Positions 24,740 through 38,511 of a stretch of 64,000 nucleotides of DNA are shown here, piece by piece; the stretch's first letter is position 1, and each line of letters begins with the position of its first letter. The notes under the pieces are model-generated. The model searched no databases. It had not been told where the DNA came from and was given only the letters and a program-made list of their open reading frames with translations. The stretch comes from Galaxea fascicularis (lineage: Eukaryota > Cnidaria > Anthozoa > Scleractinia > Euphylliidae), in the NCBI GenBank assembly GCA_948470475.1, contig OX419335.1:32769780-32833779 (forward strand), given 5' to 3'. Made by a program: the position numbers and the translations under genes.

Positions 24740-27700
24740 TTAATAATCAGGGGCCCACAGACTGACAGTTTTATCAGCACTGGAGCTTAAGAATGCAGGA
24801 AGGCTTGGATGCCAACGGCACTGGATCACCTTATCTCTGTGGTTAGCAACAACGGAATATGGTGGTATTCTAGTTTCAAGGTCTTTTCTCACATCCATCA
24901 TGATAATGCTACTGTCGTAAGATCCAGTCAAAAGAAAGTTATTATCTGGTGAAAATCGTACTGATCTGCAGTCCATTGTATGTGGAGTAAAGAGTTGCAG
25001 TGTTCTTCCAGCTGTGATATCATAGATCATGCAACTGCCATCTTCATGTCCTATGAAATTGAAACAAAGAAATTAAACTTTGCAGTTCATTACATTATGA
25101 CTACAGAGCTGTTATTGAGGGCTGGGGACTGGAGATTTCCCCTCGTATTTTGAGGTATATCCCCAGCTACTTCGAAATAACACCAGTATGTTGACTTCAA
25201 CACAGCAACTCAAATCCCCAGCTATTTTTTGTATATCCCCACTTACTCAGCAGATCAGGTTAATTGGCTGTCCAATTGTAATATTCCTGCACCATCAAAC
25301 CAAATCCAATATAACTGTGACTCGTTTAATCAATGCTCCATTAACAAGCACATGGTATCACCATAACTTATTATTGTACCTACCAAGAAAAAAAAAATCA
25401 ACCTTTTCACATCATCATGGCTAGTTACCTGAAGCTAACATGTTGCCAGATGTGTTAACACACACTGAAGCTACACAGCTGTCACCAGTGGCTATAGCAT
25501 CTATACACCTTTGAGATCTCAAGTCCCATAACCTAACGGTATTGTCAGCAGACCCTGAAGCTATGATGTCATCACTATCGGCATAGACAGCCATGATATG
25601 TCCAGAGTGACCCTTGAGTTGTCCAACTGTCTGACCAGTGCTGCAGTCGGATATCATAATGTTCCCATCACCTGTTGAGTTAGATTGTAACATTTTCAAC
25701 AGAACCAGGAATCTTTTTATTTACAGGGTTATCAGAAAGGCACCTTTATTGTTGAAGTAGGTGGCTACTTTGCTGTCATATACTAATCCAGGACTTAACA
25801 ATTGGAGGAATATCCCTACAGAGTAGCTGACCAGGAAAATGAAGTTAGTGGCAATTTTCACTGTCCCTGGCTACTTCTGACAACCCTACATTTGTTGACC
25901 TTGAGTTTTAGAAATTATTTTTTGTAGCAGTTGTGGGTAGGGGTGCTCACCACCTGCTGGGATCCTTTATAAGAAAAAGATTATAATGAACCACATGCGC
26001 ATCAGCTGAAAAATGATTACAGTGACCCAAACTTAGTGGAGAGGAGACATGCTGTTGCAAACATGATGATCCTATATGCACTTTCCAGGACCCCATTTTA
26101 AAAAGTCAAGTATTTCTCAAACAGGAGTCTCAGTACATGCGCAGAGCATATGGACATGCATGGTGCACTTTTGGCTTAAAGACAGACATGCAAGACCGGA
26201 CTGGGGAGGTAAAAAAAATCTAGTGTTTGAGCATTTTATCAGTATTGCAAGACATTTGCATTCACTACCCTAGAATGTAAGTGTTTAAAAGTGTTGATAT
26301 TTTAAGGTCTTGTTCACTAAAAAATTAAGAATGTTTAAGGATCAAAAATCAATTTCAAGTATTTTCAAACGCCTTGACTTCAGAATTCGAAAGGGTTTTC
26401 AAGATGCATACAAACCCTTGTTTGCACAAATAATGTGTATGTGTCAGAAAAATATAGGGAGCTGTTCCAATGCCCAGGCCCCCTCCCTTCCCCCTTCCAT
26501 CTTGAGCTCCCCAAATTAAAAGATAGAAATAGTAAAGGTAACAAATAAATGACCAGTGGTTGCAAATCAAATATTCGTACAGTATGTGAGCTACCTGCCC
26601 CTCCAGAGACCAGCACAGGTGTACCACTGGCTCTTGAGACAAATGCCAGATCTCTAACAGTACCACCATGAATAGCCAAATCCAATCCAGGCCATATTAT
26701 GGAGCAGGTTTCTGCATCAAACCTTGTCATCTTGATACTTTTATCATTAGATCCGGTGGCTATGATATCCCCAGTAGTACTCCAGGCTACACAATAAATA
26801 GAGCCCCGGTGGTGACGATTGCTTTTAAACAGAATGGTTGGTTGTGGAGGCTGATAATTGGCTTTTCTGTTACAAGAGACAAATGACATTGGAAATGTCA
26901 CTGAGAACCACCTAGAGCTCTATGCTGGCTACAGTTCTTTCTTTTTCACTGAGAAAATGTGAACATTCAGGCTGATAGCAGGGGGAGGGGCAGAGAGCCC
27001 ATCCCCACTCCAGAATATTTTGAAGTTAACAAAATAATTTTACCAAAACCACGACGGTAGTGAACTCGTTTTTTTGCGAACTTCATCGCCATTCTTTCAA
27101 CTCGCAAAACTGCCAGGAGAATTCTCCTGCTGATAAATTCTAAGGACCAGTTCCAAATTTAAAAAGAAAATAAAAACTTGTCATTGGGTGTTTGTGCCCT
27201 CCATAAAACAAGAAATTACACATTCATCACAAAGTGTGATGAATGTGCAGAATTGATGTTTTACTTAGTAAGCCTTATTGCTTTCTCTCGTTCTCTCTAC
27301 TGTCACTGCTGTGCCATCTTCAACTCCCTTATGGCTACCAGCCCCCAGTTACATTGGCCTTGCTATGGACCTGAATATACAAATTAAATGACAAAGTAGA
27401 TGTCTTCCAGAGCTTTCATTTGAACCATGATTCACATACTAAAAAGGTCAAAAGTCTTGGACCAATTCTTGCTTTTTCCCCTACCTCCCATTACAATGTT
27501 GATTTTTAATGGTCACCAACAGAAAGATTAGTCCAACAACAGCTCAAACATTTCAACACTTTCTGGGGGGCTCTAAAAAAGCAGTAAAAGAACAACATGC
27601 GTTGCCGTTACAAGGACAGAAGTCCATGACGTGAATTTTCTAGTTTTTGCCCACATTTGACAAATGTCCCAAGCTCTTATGACCTGCATTGTAGATGATA

Positions 27701-30700
27701 TGTCTATAATAAAGAAACGAGACTAAGTGCTCACCTCTCCACTCTCTGCAGTGAATTCAAGCCCTCGGCAGTACATACTCTCAAAGCCTTTGAGTTTGAG
27801 CCAATAGCAAATAAATTTCCAGAGGGGTGAAATGCTATTGCCCTGATAGCCTGAACATCTTCTAGAGTAGCTACTGTGTAAAACTTTGTATCTGATTGGA
27901 GTTCCTTGTGCTTCTCCAACAGAAGAACATGGTTGCCATTATTCACAGTCACTGTAGTGTTGTTTGGTGGAGTGTTAGTGGAAGGCTTACGGTACGTCAT
28001 GTTTATTGTTTCTTGCTCTCTTCCTGTCGAAGGAGGAATTAAAACAACAAAGTAAATTTCATACAGTTTCTAAGATAAAAAATATTAAATAAATGGTTTC
28101 TGAAGATAACAGAACAAACATCGTCACAAACTGGTAATACATAAGTATTAATTCTAAATTAAACAAAAGGATTTTATTTCAACTAACTGTGCATTATTAA
28201 TAGATAATAATGCTCATGAATGGGTGGGAGTAATATTCATGTTAGGGTTAAACCAAGACAGGGCTTGCTGTCAATAGTTTTAAGGGTCAGCTGTCTCCTT
28301 GCCCCAAAATAGGTAACACATTCTGTAAACTAAGTTGTTTTGAATAATTATTTCCTTGCATTGAATTTCATCCATCATTACTGTAGTACTTATATGACTG
28401 CTGAAACTTGGAATGGGCACCATTTAGCCAATGAGCAGTACTAACCTACAGTATTTTCATAAAAGCACAAAACAACGGCGTGAATTCTACACCTATCAAC
28501 ATTCACTCTAAATTGACACAAAAGTTTGTGACATCAAAGGACAACATTATGACCCTGGGAATTTAGACGTCTCTCTTGCAGGGCCGCCCCTTAAGGGGTT
28601 AGGACGAGGAGATGGCTGACACTTCAGACTATGCTGTCAAAGCATTCTGTACCTTTAGGAATATCACTGTAAATATTATTGTGTGAGGCTTTTATTCCTC
28701 CAGGACAATTTTTGTCATCTGCAGCTTTGTTTGGGGGTTGGATCCCCACATCTAAAAATTAAAAACAAAAAGTACAGTAAGTCCTCTATTAAGCCCCCCC
28801 TCTCAAATAAACCCCCTTTTCAGAGGGGGAAAGTTAAAAAGCCCCCCCCCCCTCTCTCTATTAAGCCCCCCTCTCCCCCTCCCCCAATCCTTATTCTTCA
28901 CAAAAAAATTAACAATTAATGTGGACTGATCAGTTATGATTTATTCAGGCTGGAAGTTAAAAAAATTACCGAAGAACATGAGGACGAAAGCACAATTTTG
29001 AAGAATAAGAATTTTGTTTTTGTTACTTTTAGGCTCCCACAAGTGAATTAAATACTTTTGACAGTGACTTTAATTGTGCAACGCATAAGTCTACTCGGTC
29101 TCATACCACAGTATTTTTGCTACAGGTGATGCATTTCGCTAAATTAAATAAGCCCCCCCTCAAAAGTGCTTGAAAAAAAGGCCAGGATTTTACAATATTT
29201 GGAAATTCATGACTTTCCAGGATTCCTATCACCCGTATGAACCCTGTTCTATTTTTACAATGTTACGTACACAATCCTGCAAAATTCAATGTTCAGTTAA
29301 AAGCCTTGCTCCACTTGCTCTTGGAAACAGCAATTTTGATTGGTTCTTTTCTAAAGGAAATGGAAACTTTTGTCTGTGATTCTTCCTATAATGCTAAACT
29401 TCTCTGTGTCCCAAAAACTCTATGGAACACAAACACTGTTACGTTTTTATTATTTTCAACATAAATTTGTGCTTACTTGGACCCACAACAAATGTTGTTC
29501 CACTTCTTGGAGGCTGTCCATTTACTTTGATACCATCCTGGGCACTCCCTTGGTGAACTTGTCCCAACTGCTGGATTGGGGTATGTCTCTGGGATGTATC
29601 AGATGAAGCATTACCATTGGTGCCTGCCCTGGTCTGTGCATCGATGTCAACACCCTGTGTTGGTATTCTCATTTGCCTGTTTTCATCAGCAGTGCCTACC
29701 TTCTGTTTTGCACCTGCCTGAGGTACTAAGGCACGCCGCACACCATTCACCTTTGGTCCTTTCTTCACTGGCAGCTGCTGATTCAGTGAGCTTGTGTTTT
29801 CTTTATCCTGTAAATTGTGAAATGCCAACGTTTACAATGGACTATACTCTCAATATTAAATTAACTTTGACAAGAAGTTCAGTGTTTCCAATGAAATACA
29901 TTGTGAAATAAAACTGGGTACCTCAATACTTATTCTGTACAAAATAAATACAATGTGGCATGTTGGCTCAGTGACACGTGCTTACTTTCTTCAATTAACC
30001 CATTGACTACCGTGCCGGCCAAAACCGGCCAAGGCCCTGCACGAATCTGTGTTCTGTCCCTACCTCCCCTAGAGAGGATCTTTTTGTCTCCAATTGTTCT
30101 GGTGTTCCTTGGGAAAGCTAAACCAACCAGAATCCACCAACTGCACATATATTTTTACAGTCTCTGGGAGTGCTAGATAGAAGGGTTTTTGTCATACGCA
30201 CAACAAAATTCAATTCAAAATGGCCGTTGCATCTTGGTCCCGGTTTGCCAATTTCTAAGAAACACTTGACAATGTTAACAGTGGAAATCTGTTCGTTCAT
30301 AGTGAAGAAATTCCTGTTCCTGTTCCTGTTCGAGGACAGGTCATGGTTTTGTCAACACAAAGAGACTTAAGCCCTCAAAGGTCATTGCAAAAGCTGTAGA
30401 CTTTTTGCTAAATGTTTTTGGACGTCTGGGAATCAACCCTGAAAAAATTATAGGCTTGAATGTTAATTTTTACTGTGTTTTATCTTAAATTGAACAATTT
30501 GATGTACTCAAAACAACTTAAGTGAAATTTGCGAAAAACGTGCCTGGTTTGCATCAATAAACTGAGCTGAACAGTGACTCACAATGCTCTTGTATCGCCT
30601 TTGTGTAGCTCTACTCGAGGCAAAAATTGTACATGTTCACTTGTCAGACATAAACACAGGCTTATCTGAATAAATATTTTATTAAGGAAAATTTAGTGTC

Positions 30701-33700
30701 TTTTTTTCTTTGTCTTGATTCATGCAAACTTTTAACTACATGATCGTACGTAAAAACCCCAAATCCTCGAGTGCACATTGGATTCTTCCATGTGACAATG
30801 GTGTCAGATTTTGCTGCAGATTTTTCAACATTTTACCATCAAGTTTGTTTTTTTAGACAATTCGTAATTGACGACAAGTGTATTATATTTGAAAATTTGG
30901 AAATCTAACTACCTTTTTTTAAGCCTATAAGTTGTCTTGTATACTGCGCATTATAAGCAATGTCTCGCAAAACAGGTTGGCAGATAATGGGTTAATAGCC
31001 AAGGAAATATGACACACATTTTAAAAGTAGTTAACAAGTTGTTCATGGATGACTGCTGTTTGAGGAGAATATTACCCCAGGGTGAGACTTCAATTAAACT
31101 TTCAAACTCCTGTAACTGAGCTCCAAAAACCAGATAATTTTTACAACCTGTATTGATTGACTATGCTTCCAAGTAGATACAAAATCTGTTGCATTTTTGT
31201 CTTTATAAGCATAGAATAGTAAAGCAAGGTAAAATTTTACCCTCAAGATTAAAGAGCTATTAAAATACAACAAGTGACAGCAAATAAAGGTTCCAGTTTG
31301 CAGAAAGAGACTCTGTTCTAGCAAATCACTAATAATAAAATACTGTTCTAAAGGCCACATAACCAATGGTTATTAAATCCACTTTGGTGTTAATTTAGTC
31401 ATTGACTAGATAAACTACAAAGATTGCATGAAGCAGTGAAGTGAAGTCCTGTAGTTTTCTCAAATAGGACAACTGTATCTAACACATTCACCCCTTTTAC
31501 CGTCACACGATGATGTAATTGTCACCTTGAAAGCCACAGGAAGAATGCCAATCAGACTCACATAATCTGCAAGTGTCTTCCCTAGGATCATTATTCAAAA
31601 TTATATTTTGATAAACAGAATGATAAGGTACTGATAGTAAACAATCAGTAATTCAAGCCAAAAATAATTCTGTTCTTCCCTAGTTGTTATCATAAAAAAT
31701 ATTATGACTGAACCAGATTCTTATGAATGCAAGACCTGTTTGATAATCATATTTCTATCCAAGTGAATAGATGTTAAAGATGGTTGATCGCTTCACTGAA
31801 TCTGTTAGAGAAGAGGCCTTGATGCGCTGGTACCTGCCCCAATGAAATGAAACACTTAATGGTCAAGATGTACCCTGGCTAGGATTGAATATGAACACAG
31901 GTACCTGTGAAGTAATCAAAGCTCTGTGCAAAATAAATATGGCCCATCAAGGCACAAATGGTTGGTTTATGCCTTGAAACTCTTGCATTTAAATACAGAA
32001 AATTATTCTTGTTTTACATAATTTGCAGTATCTCAACTCATAAATCTCCTAAAATATCAGGTCTCCAACAAGACAGAGTTAACACTGGTATGACTGTTCT
32101 AAATATATACAATCTAAAGAACATCCTTGTAAGCACAGTGGGACATATAAAGCACAAGTATCAAGAAGAAACAATAAGCTTGTTTCCTGGGTCAATGTGA
32201 GTTTCATAACAAACACAAAGTTGATGCCATTGAATACTCAGAAAACAAAAGTCAAGTTTTTCCCTGCAAACATGATTAAACCAATGATCTAGGTTCATGA
32301 AATTCTATCAACTGTGGAAATGTTGAAGGACCATGATGTAAACAACTCACAAAGGTTGCAACACCTGGGTACCTTTGGCCTGGCTGGAAAATATAATAAG
32401 TGAGACTCTTTTTGACTTACTTTGAAAGTAAAGACAGGCATTTTTATCCAGTGGCTTAGATGCAAGTTGGGTTGTGGCTAATTCCTTCCAGACTTCTAAA
32501 CCACTCATGACAAGGAGTGTGTTAAAAAATTCAATGGAAATAGATATGATGTCATGTAGGTCTGGGGCAGGTGTGAAGAGCAGTGAGTTCATCTCTTGTT
32601 AAACCATTACTAAGCATCATTTGTTCAGTGACAAATGAAGTGCCCAACATTTGAAACATTTCAAAGAATCTGGGCATGATCTGAAGCACCAGATAAAAGC
32701 ATTGCTATGACTTTGGTTTTATGATCACCCTTCAGGGATTCATCAAACATTGCAATTACCCTTCAGAACTTAACAAAAAGTGGCACATAAAGATGTCCTA
32801 CAACTGCAGATTCAAGAATGCTTCTAAGGACTCAAAGAAACAGTTGGGATCACATTACACAGTGAAGCCAAAGAAACCAATGCTCTGCAGCTTTCATGAC
32901 TGAAAAATCAGACTACACTGCAAACCATAACATTAAAACCCTCAACAAACAGAACATCTATTGTTCCAGTGCTATTACTTGACAACAGGTCATCCCAGTT
33001 GTTGTGATTTTTATAATAAGAAGGTAATTAACTACTCAAAAGTTGAAGGATATTAAAAATGCACTTAAGTTAATCAAACAAAATAAATCATGTTCTGAGA
33101 ATTCACAAGCAGTCTCGTCTAAAAAATGAATAAAAATTTAGCCATCTTGTTTTCAATTAAAAACCATCAAACATCACCTCCAACTGAACCAACACAAATT
33201 TACTGAATTATAATAGTGATTGCACTGACAACAAAAACTAGACAAATAAATTGAACTTATTTTATGTCTATGATCAATGTTCAGGGGTTTCAGCAATTTT
33301 TGAAATAGCTGTCTGAGCTAACCAAATTCCAATTCCAATTCCAATCTGGAGTTCGAGGGCCACAGGTTTGTCAGTCATATGGACTGTTAAGTGTCACCCT
33401 TGTTAAACAAAGTTGATTTGATTTGAAAGTAGGTGGTGAGTTGATGAACTTTTTTCAATTACTTGAAAGAAAAACAAGACAAAAAAGACGACAGTGAGAG
33501 GTAAATTCTGAGTAGAAGGTGCCAGTTTTCACAGTAAATCAATAACTTTAGTCATGTTTGATTTGTTGTTAGCCTGAACTGTAAATTCCCAATGTGTATA
33601 CTTATTCCTTGTTCATATGGCCACTCAAGCTGAATATGCTTTCCATGCAACAGACAAGTGACAAATGTTGTCAAACAATAACAATGTTCTCTTTAACTAA

Positions 33701-36700
33701 GTTCAAAGCCTTTGCTTTTAAAGGAATAGTATGCACAGCAGTTTCGTTCACTTAATACATTCATCTCACTGAAAGAGACCAGCCATGAAATTTGACCTTA
33801 GCCTGTTAACACGGTCACCCTACTAATACAACCAAATTCTTACAGCCCATTGGTTGCTGTGTTGTGGTCTAATTTTATCCTTGGTTTAAATTTTATTTTC
33901 CTTGTTTCAAACTCATTATCGTACGTGTACATTTCCATACCCATAAACAAGGATAAAACCAAGGATAAAATTGAACCACAATAGCTGTATTAACAAGATT
34001 CCACTACAAACTGCCTTCAATGTGCTGACTGAAAATATGATATGGAGTTAAAAACCGTAGCTGTCATTAAGGGCTATAACCCCTGCATTATTGAAATCAG
34101 GCCTTTGCCATGTTTTTGGATGCTATGGGCGGGGGAGCTGGTATGACACAGTGGTGCGAGCACTTGCCTCCCACCAGTGTGGCCTGGGTTCAATTCCTGG
34201 CCTTGGTGCCATAATTATGTGGGTTGAGTTTGTTGTTGGTTCTCTTCTTTGTTCCGACAGGTGTTTCTCCCGCTACTCCGATCTGGATGCACAGACATCT
34301 TTGAACGAGTTCTCTTGAGCTCTTTGGTGTTCCGTGGATAAACAAATTACAAAATTACAATTACAAGTCATGGATGTTATGCCTGCTTCAAAACTTAATG
34401 ACAGCCCTGAAAACAATGAAGTACATAATTGAAGAGGTTAAGAATCATACCTTTAATTCAGCTGGTAAATCTTTCTCGTCTGGAGCATGGTAGTTTGTGA
34501 TAACTTTACGCTCATCTGATTCATAGAGCAAACGGGGTGTGGCACCATCCACAGATGGGACAGGGGAAGCTAAAGGAGCTGGAGTTGATGACATTCCCTG
34601 CCTTGTGGACTTTGGTGTACTGTATGATTTAAAGAGAGCAACAATAAGAAAGAGATGAATACACATGACCCTCCTTATGAGAAAAGTTCTTTACATGCCA
34701 TTTTTGACAGTGCCACTGTAGAGTGTTCTTGATCTTGTGCAATCAATAGACAGGGCTTGAGACTATAGGCCCTGCAAATGGGGAAACATTGTTGCAGAAA
34801 CATTGTTTACCAAAATATTTCTTCGGTGCGCAAATGCCTAGCTTCACAAATGAGGAAACATTTTCAGAGGGAGCAAAATGTTTCTGAACATATACAGAAA
34901 CATTTTTGCTTCCACAACAATGTTTCTTTGTTTGTGAAGGCCATAACAGTAGCCAACTAGCCAAAGACTAGCAAAAATTCCATTTTGGCCAGTACATGTA
35001 GGTTTTGTGAGAAATGTCCCCATCTTGTGTTAATTGTTTCAGATTGTGTTCATTTTAAATATGTTATTATTGCTAACTCAGCATTAATTTCTTAAAGTGA
35101 GGTTGGTGTCAAACAAATTTTTTACAAGTGAATAACAAGTAACGACACAAACGTTTTAATTATGGTCACCTATCACTTGCCTGGTATTGAGAACTCCAGA
35201 GCCATCTGCCAGGGCGACCCAGTGACCTGCATTTACTGTCACAGGTCCATTAGTCAAAGGTGTGTAAGGAAACATTTTCTCTGCAGGAGTTGCAGGTATG
35301 ACTTCAGAGGTCCTGTTATCATCTTTGGCTTCTTCAAGGTTTAAATCTTCTGGTTTAGCTTTGGCTTTCCTGGCTGGAGTGGATGTGATGAGTTGATTCA
35401 CTGAAAAACTACTAGAGTCAAGTTGTTCATACTTTTGATGGCAAGTTGCATCTGGTGTATCTTGTACAGAATTGACTTTTTCTAGATCATGGCTTTGTAC
35501 AGAGAACACTCTATTTTCTCGCTCGGATATCTGTGTTGTTGTTTCGTGGAAGTCACCATCATCGTTAAAATGCTTATTTTTCAAGTTTTTCACAGATTCA
35601 CCAGATGTAGGGTTTTCATCACATACTCCAGCTGCATCCAACTTTTCACCATTTGGTTTGCCACAGACTGTCTCTTTTGATGATAACTCCAAAAGCTGCC
35701 TCTCGAGTTCTCGTTTTTGATTTTCATGGGCCTCAAGCTGCTTTAAGACATTCTGCTGTTGTTGTTCTTTCAGCAAATGAATTTCTTTGTCATGTCTACT
35801 TGGTTCAGTGGCATGAGTGGCTGTGGAGTGATGGTCTTGATATTGTGATATATTTTCTGACAAAGTAGCATGTCTTGACATCTTTTCCTCATTCCCTGTC
35901 TCCCTGTTTGCTGTAAGCTCAGTGAATCCATTACTAACACCATCAGCCACAGGTTCCTTTTCAGGAATACCTTTGTAGTGAAATTCACTGTATGAATGTG
36001 AACCCCCCTTGGGAGGTTGTGTGGAATGTGCTCGGTTGTTCAATATCATTGCAGTGTTTTTGCCTGTTTCTAATGCAGCCAGATGTGAAGCAATATCGGC
36101 AGTAGCGGGCCTTCCAGAAAGAGACAAACTCCTTGAAAGAACTTCAGCATCATCTCTTCTGGGAGACTTATGAAACAGAGCACCTGAAGATTGCTTCACC
36201 TTTTTCAGGTCAACTTCCAGATTAACAGGTTCAAACGGTGTAATAAAGGCCTCTTGGGAGAGATTTCTCAGCCAAGACAAAAAATTGCCAGAGCTTTCTT
36301 GCGATGGTCCGCGTAAAATGTTGTTTCCTACACACACATGAAAATCCTCTGAGAGAGCCCCATTGATGGCTCTCAATTGACAGTAATCGACACAACTTTC
36401 GAAACACAATCCTTTAATTAACAAGTGTAATAATCGATCTTTAATTGGGGTCAATGCTCTTGGTAGTTTGCCATTCAAGCCTTTCTTTTCAATGGGGATA
36501 ACCTTCTTTAATAAGTCCAGCAGCTGTTCAAAGCAGTTAAGCCGTGCAGTGGCAGGGCTCCAATCACGGTACTCCGGCTGTTCGGGTAAATTTGGAACAG
36601 TTAACAACCAACACAATTTGCTATATTCGGTCTTGTTTGGACAGTCTTCCTCCAGTTGATTCAGACACTTAATGAGATCCTCAATTGAGTAGCTCGTTGA

Positions 36701-37009
36701 ACCTCCACCGAAACCTGACTTAAAGTACAACACCTCCATGAATTTTTGCTTCAAAACAAGGTAACGGAATTGTTTTGAATCGAAACCATCGATGCCTTCA
36801 AATGGCTGAGCAAAGATCAAGATGGCTTCCCATTCCCCGTCGAGCACAAGGTCTCGTAAAAAAAGAATATCATCCGAAAAGCCACAGTTAACGATTCCAG
36901 CTTCTTTCTCGAGGCTTCTCATTGTATTGTGAAGCCTACGTGAGTCCAAAAACTCGAGAATAAGCTTGACAACTTGATGATCCTCCACAACTACACTGGT
37001 ATTTATCAT
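24740..37009 (-). CDS. WDR47: WDR47 (nemitin): LisH-CTLH and WD40-repeat protein
   Basis: Microtubule-associated protein of neurons and cilia in other animals. Coding exons in transcript order: 37009 to about 35170, 34619-34451, 29807-29477, 28023-27735, 26866-26595, 25671-25429, 25050-24740. The first ATG (37009) gives MINTSVVVEDHQVVKLILEF, aligning with the human start. Residues about 9-41 are a LisH motif and the next ~60 a CTLH domain; the middle is low-complexity with a glutamine-rich coiled stretch. The last five exons give the conserved VQAIRAIAFHPSGNLFAIG segment and about seven WD40 blades (NDKSIKM, ADNTVRLWDLR, DKTVSLWAP) ending at a TAA. Phases agree at every junction except the first: the donors near 35170-35177 do not fit the best acceptor at 34619 (see findings). 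About 1,150 residues, longer than the human 919 because of the middle region. Confidence 0.92.
28786..28890. repeat. CCCCCC-rich repeat fragment
   Basis: Repeated TTAAGCCCCCC and AAATAAACCCCC words; one more copy of the word (AATAAGCCCCCCCTCAAA) occurs at about 29147. Probably a degraded MITE, in a WDR47 intron. Confidence 0.5.
29996..30996. mobile_element. Putative 1-kb TTAA-flanked (piggyBac-like) non-autonomous element
   Basis: Left end TTAA-CCCATTGACTACC and right end, read inwards on the other strand, TTAA-CCCATTATCTGCC: both ends begin CCCATT and match at about 10 of 13 positions. TTAA plus CCC-type ends point to piggyBac-type DNA transposons. The interior shows no transposase frame. 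In the WDR47 intron before the 29807 exon. Confidence 0.45.
33861..33981. mobile_element. Foldback MITE in WDR47 intron
   Basis: The left arm (GTTGTGGTCTAATTTTATCC and TTGGTTT) is inverted at the right (AAACCAAGGATAAAATTGAA then CCACAAT). Arms about 28 bp; the middle has no coding. Confidence 0.7.
34131..34367 (+). mobile_element. tRNA-derived SINE, family 1, second copy
   Basis: Head with box A-like TGGTATGACACAGTGGTGCG and box B-like GGTTCAATTCC (34188-34198); body with GGTTCTCTTCTTTGTTCCGA; tail of AAATTACAA units. The same body occurs in the minus-strand copy at 1380-1612. Lies in a WDR47 intron. Confidence 0.7.
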
Positions 37010-37410
37010 CTTTGCGTGAACAATTTTAAACACTGAAGATAGAAAGAGTATTACTTGGTATTGATCTTCTTCAATGTCTCGTAAATCTAGAGGCTAGATA
37101 AGACACATTAAGTCCAAAAAGAGAGCAACAGATGTCACACAAAGCACATTATGATGTTAGTTTAGCCTTTCGCCCGTCAACCGAAATTGTCTTTTCATTA
37201 TTCCAAACGTGGTGTGTAAATAATGCATCGCGCCTCATCGCGCCAAAAATTGTTGTCCATTGCACGCATGCGCCAGACCAAAATTGTATTTTGTTTACTT
37301 CCGGTTCTCTCCCGTAAACGTGTATTTCTCCCAGTTGAGGTACAAAAGCTAATCATGCAGCTCCCCAGTTGGGAATGGTATATCAATCGAAACAAAAGTG
37401 TCTCCCAGAT

Positions 37411-37477
37411 CGGTCAGTGTAAAACGCAGACTGCAGACTGCAGACTGCAGACTGCAGTCTGCGTTTTACACTGACCG
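37411..37477. repeat. 67-bp perfect hairpin containing a 7-bp tandem repeat
   Basis: Arms of 26 bp (37411-37436 and 37452-37477) are exact inverses, and the middle continues as repeats of GCAGACT. The arm reads CGGTCAGTGTAAAACGCAGA at its start. It sits about 400 bases upstream of the WDR47 start codon. Confidence 0.9.
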
Positions 37478-37639
37478 CTCCCAGATGCAATTTAATCAGC
37501 CACTCGCATTTAGATATTAATAATACACTTGAAAAAATTACTCAGTTCTGATTGGCTAAAAGGAGTGCATTTTTAGTTAACACAGTGCAAATTTACAACG
37601 AAGATCTCTGAAGTTAAAACGAAGACTGCCGGAGGCCAC

Positions 37640-37850
37640 CCAGCGCATTTCGAAGACCTGCAAAGATTGTGCGACACCTTCTGAAGAAATCTGAAGATTG
37701 CCCGAATACTTCTAAAGATTTCTGAAGATCGTCCGAATACTTCCAAAGATTTCCAAAGTTTACCTGAATACTCTCGAAGATCACCCTAACACTTCCGGAG
37801 ATCTGCGAAGATCACCGGGTATTTTTCAAGCTTCTCCAAGTTTCGGAAGA
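37640..37850. repeat. Degenerate tandem array, unit about 32-36 bp
   Basis: Recurring variants of CCCGAATACTTCTAAAGATT followed by TCTGAAGATC. At least five diverged units; related words (GTCTTCAGAAATCGCC) occur near 44505. Confidence 0.6.
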
Positions 37851-38511
37851 TCGAGGGCAATGTCATCTGCACACCTCAGTAGTCAATGTATGGTCTGACA
37901 CTTTTATAAATGGTCTATGTTTATCAAATGTATAATTAATAAGTAATCACATGATTTTTCTCGTGCAACTTGGAATAAAATTTATTCCAAGTGCTTATTT
38001 ATTCCAAATTGCACTTGAAATCAAGTGATTACCTATTCAAAAGGGAATATCAATTCAGTGTGAATTGGAAAAAATGTAAATGATTTAATCACCCTAGCAA
38101 TCAAAGCCAAATATCAACCACAGCAAAAATTTAAGATTGGCACCAGGAATTACAAGATCTGGAACTAAAAAACATACAAATAATTTATTGTTATGGTGCA
38201 GGCCACAAGGCTCCTTCTTATAACTGTATTATAATTATGTTGCATATTTTAAACTTAACTCTAACTATGTAAAACCATTGTATAAATAAATTTTGTTTTT
38301 AAGATGTATGAATAAAGCTATTACTATTATTAAGAAATTCTGTTGGCAGTAGATACTTGAATAAATAGAAATGACAATAAAAAATGGGCAATGTGATTCT
38401 GCCTGTTTAGTAATTGAGATATGCACCTCTGTTCTTCAAAGTTCTAGGCTGCATGACAGCATGTAGGGCCAAAGGAATGAGGGAGGTATGGCATTGGAAC
38501 AGCATCTCTCT

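Noticed and set aside
34743..34964. Open frame on the minus strand inside WDR47 with repeated NVS/KHF words
   Set aside because: It reflects repeated AACATTGTTTC-type DNA; it has no family match and opposite-strand frames of the same kind.
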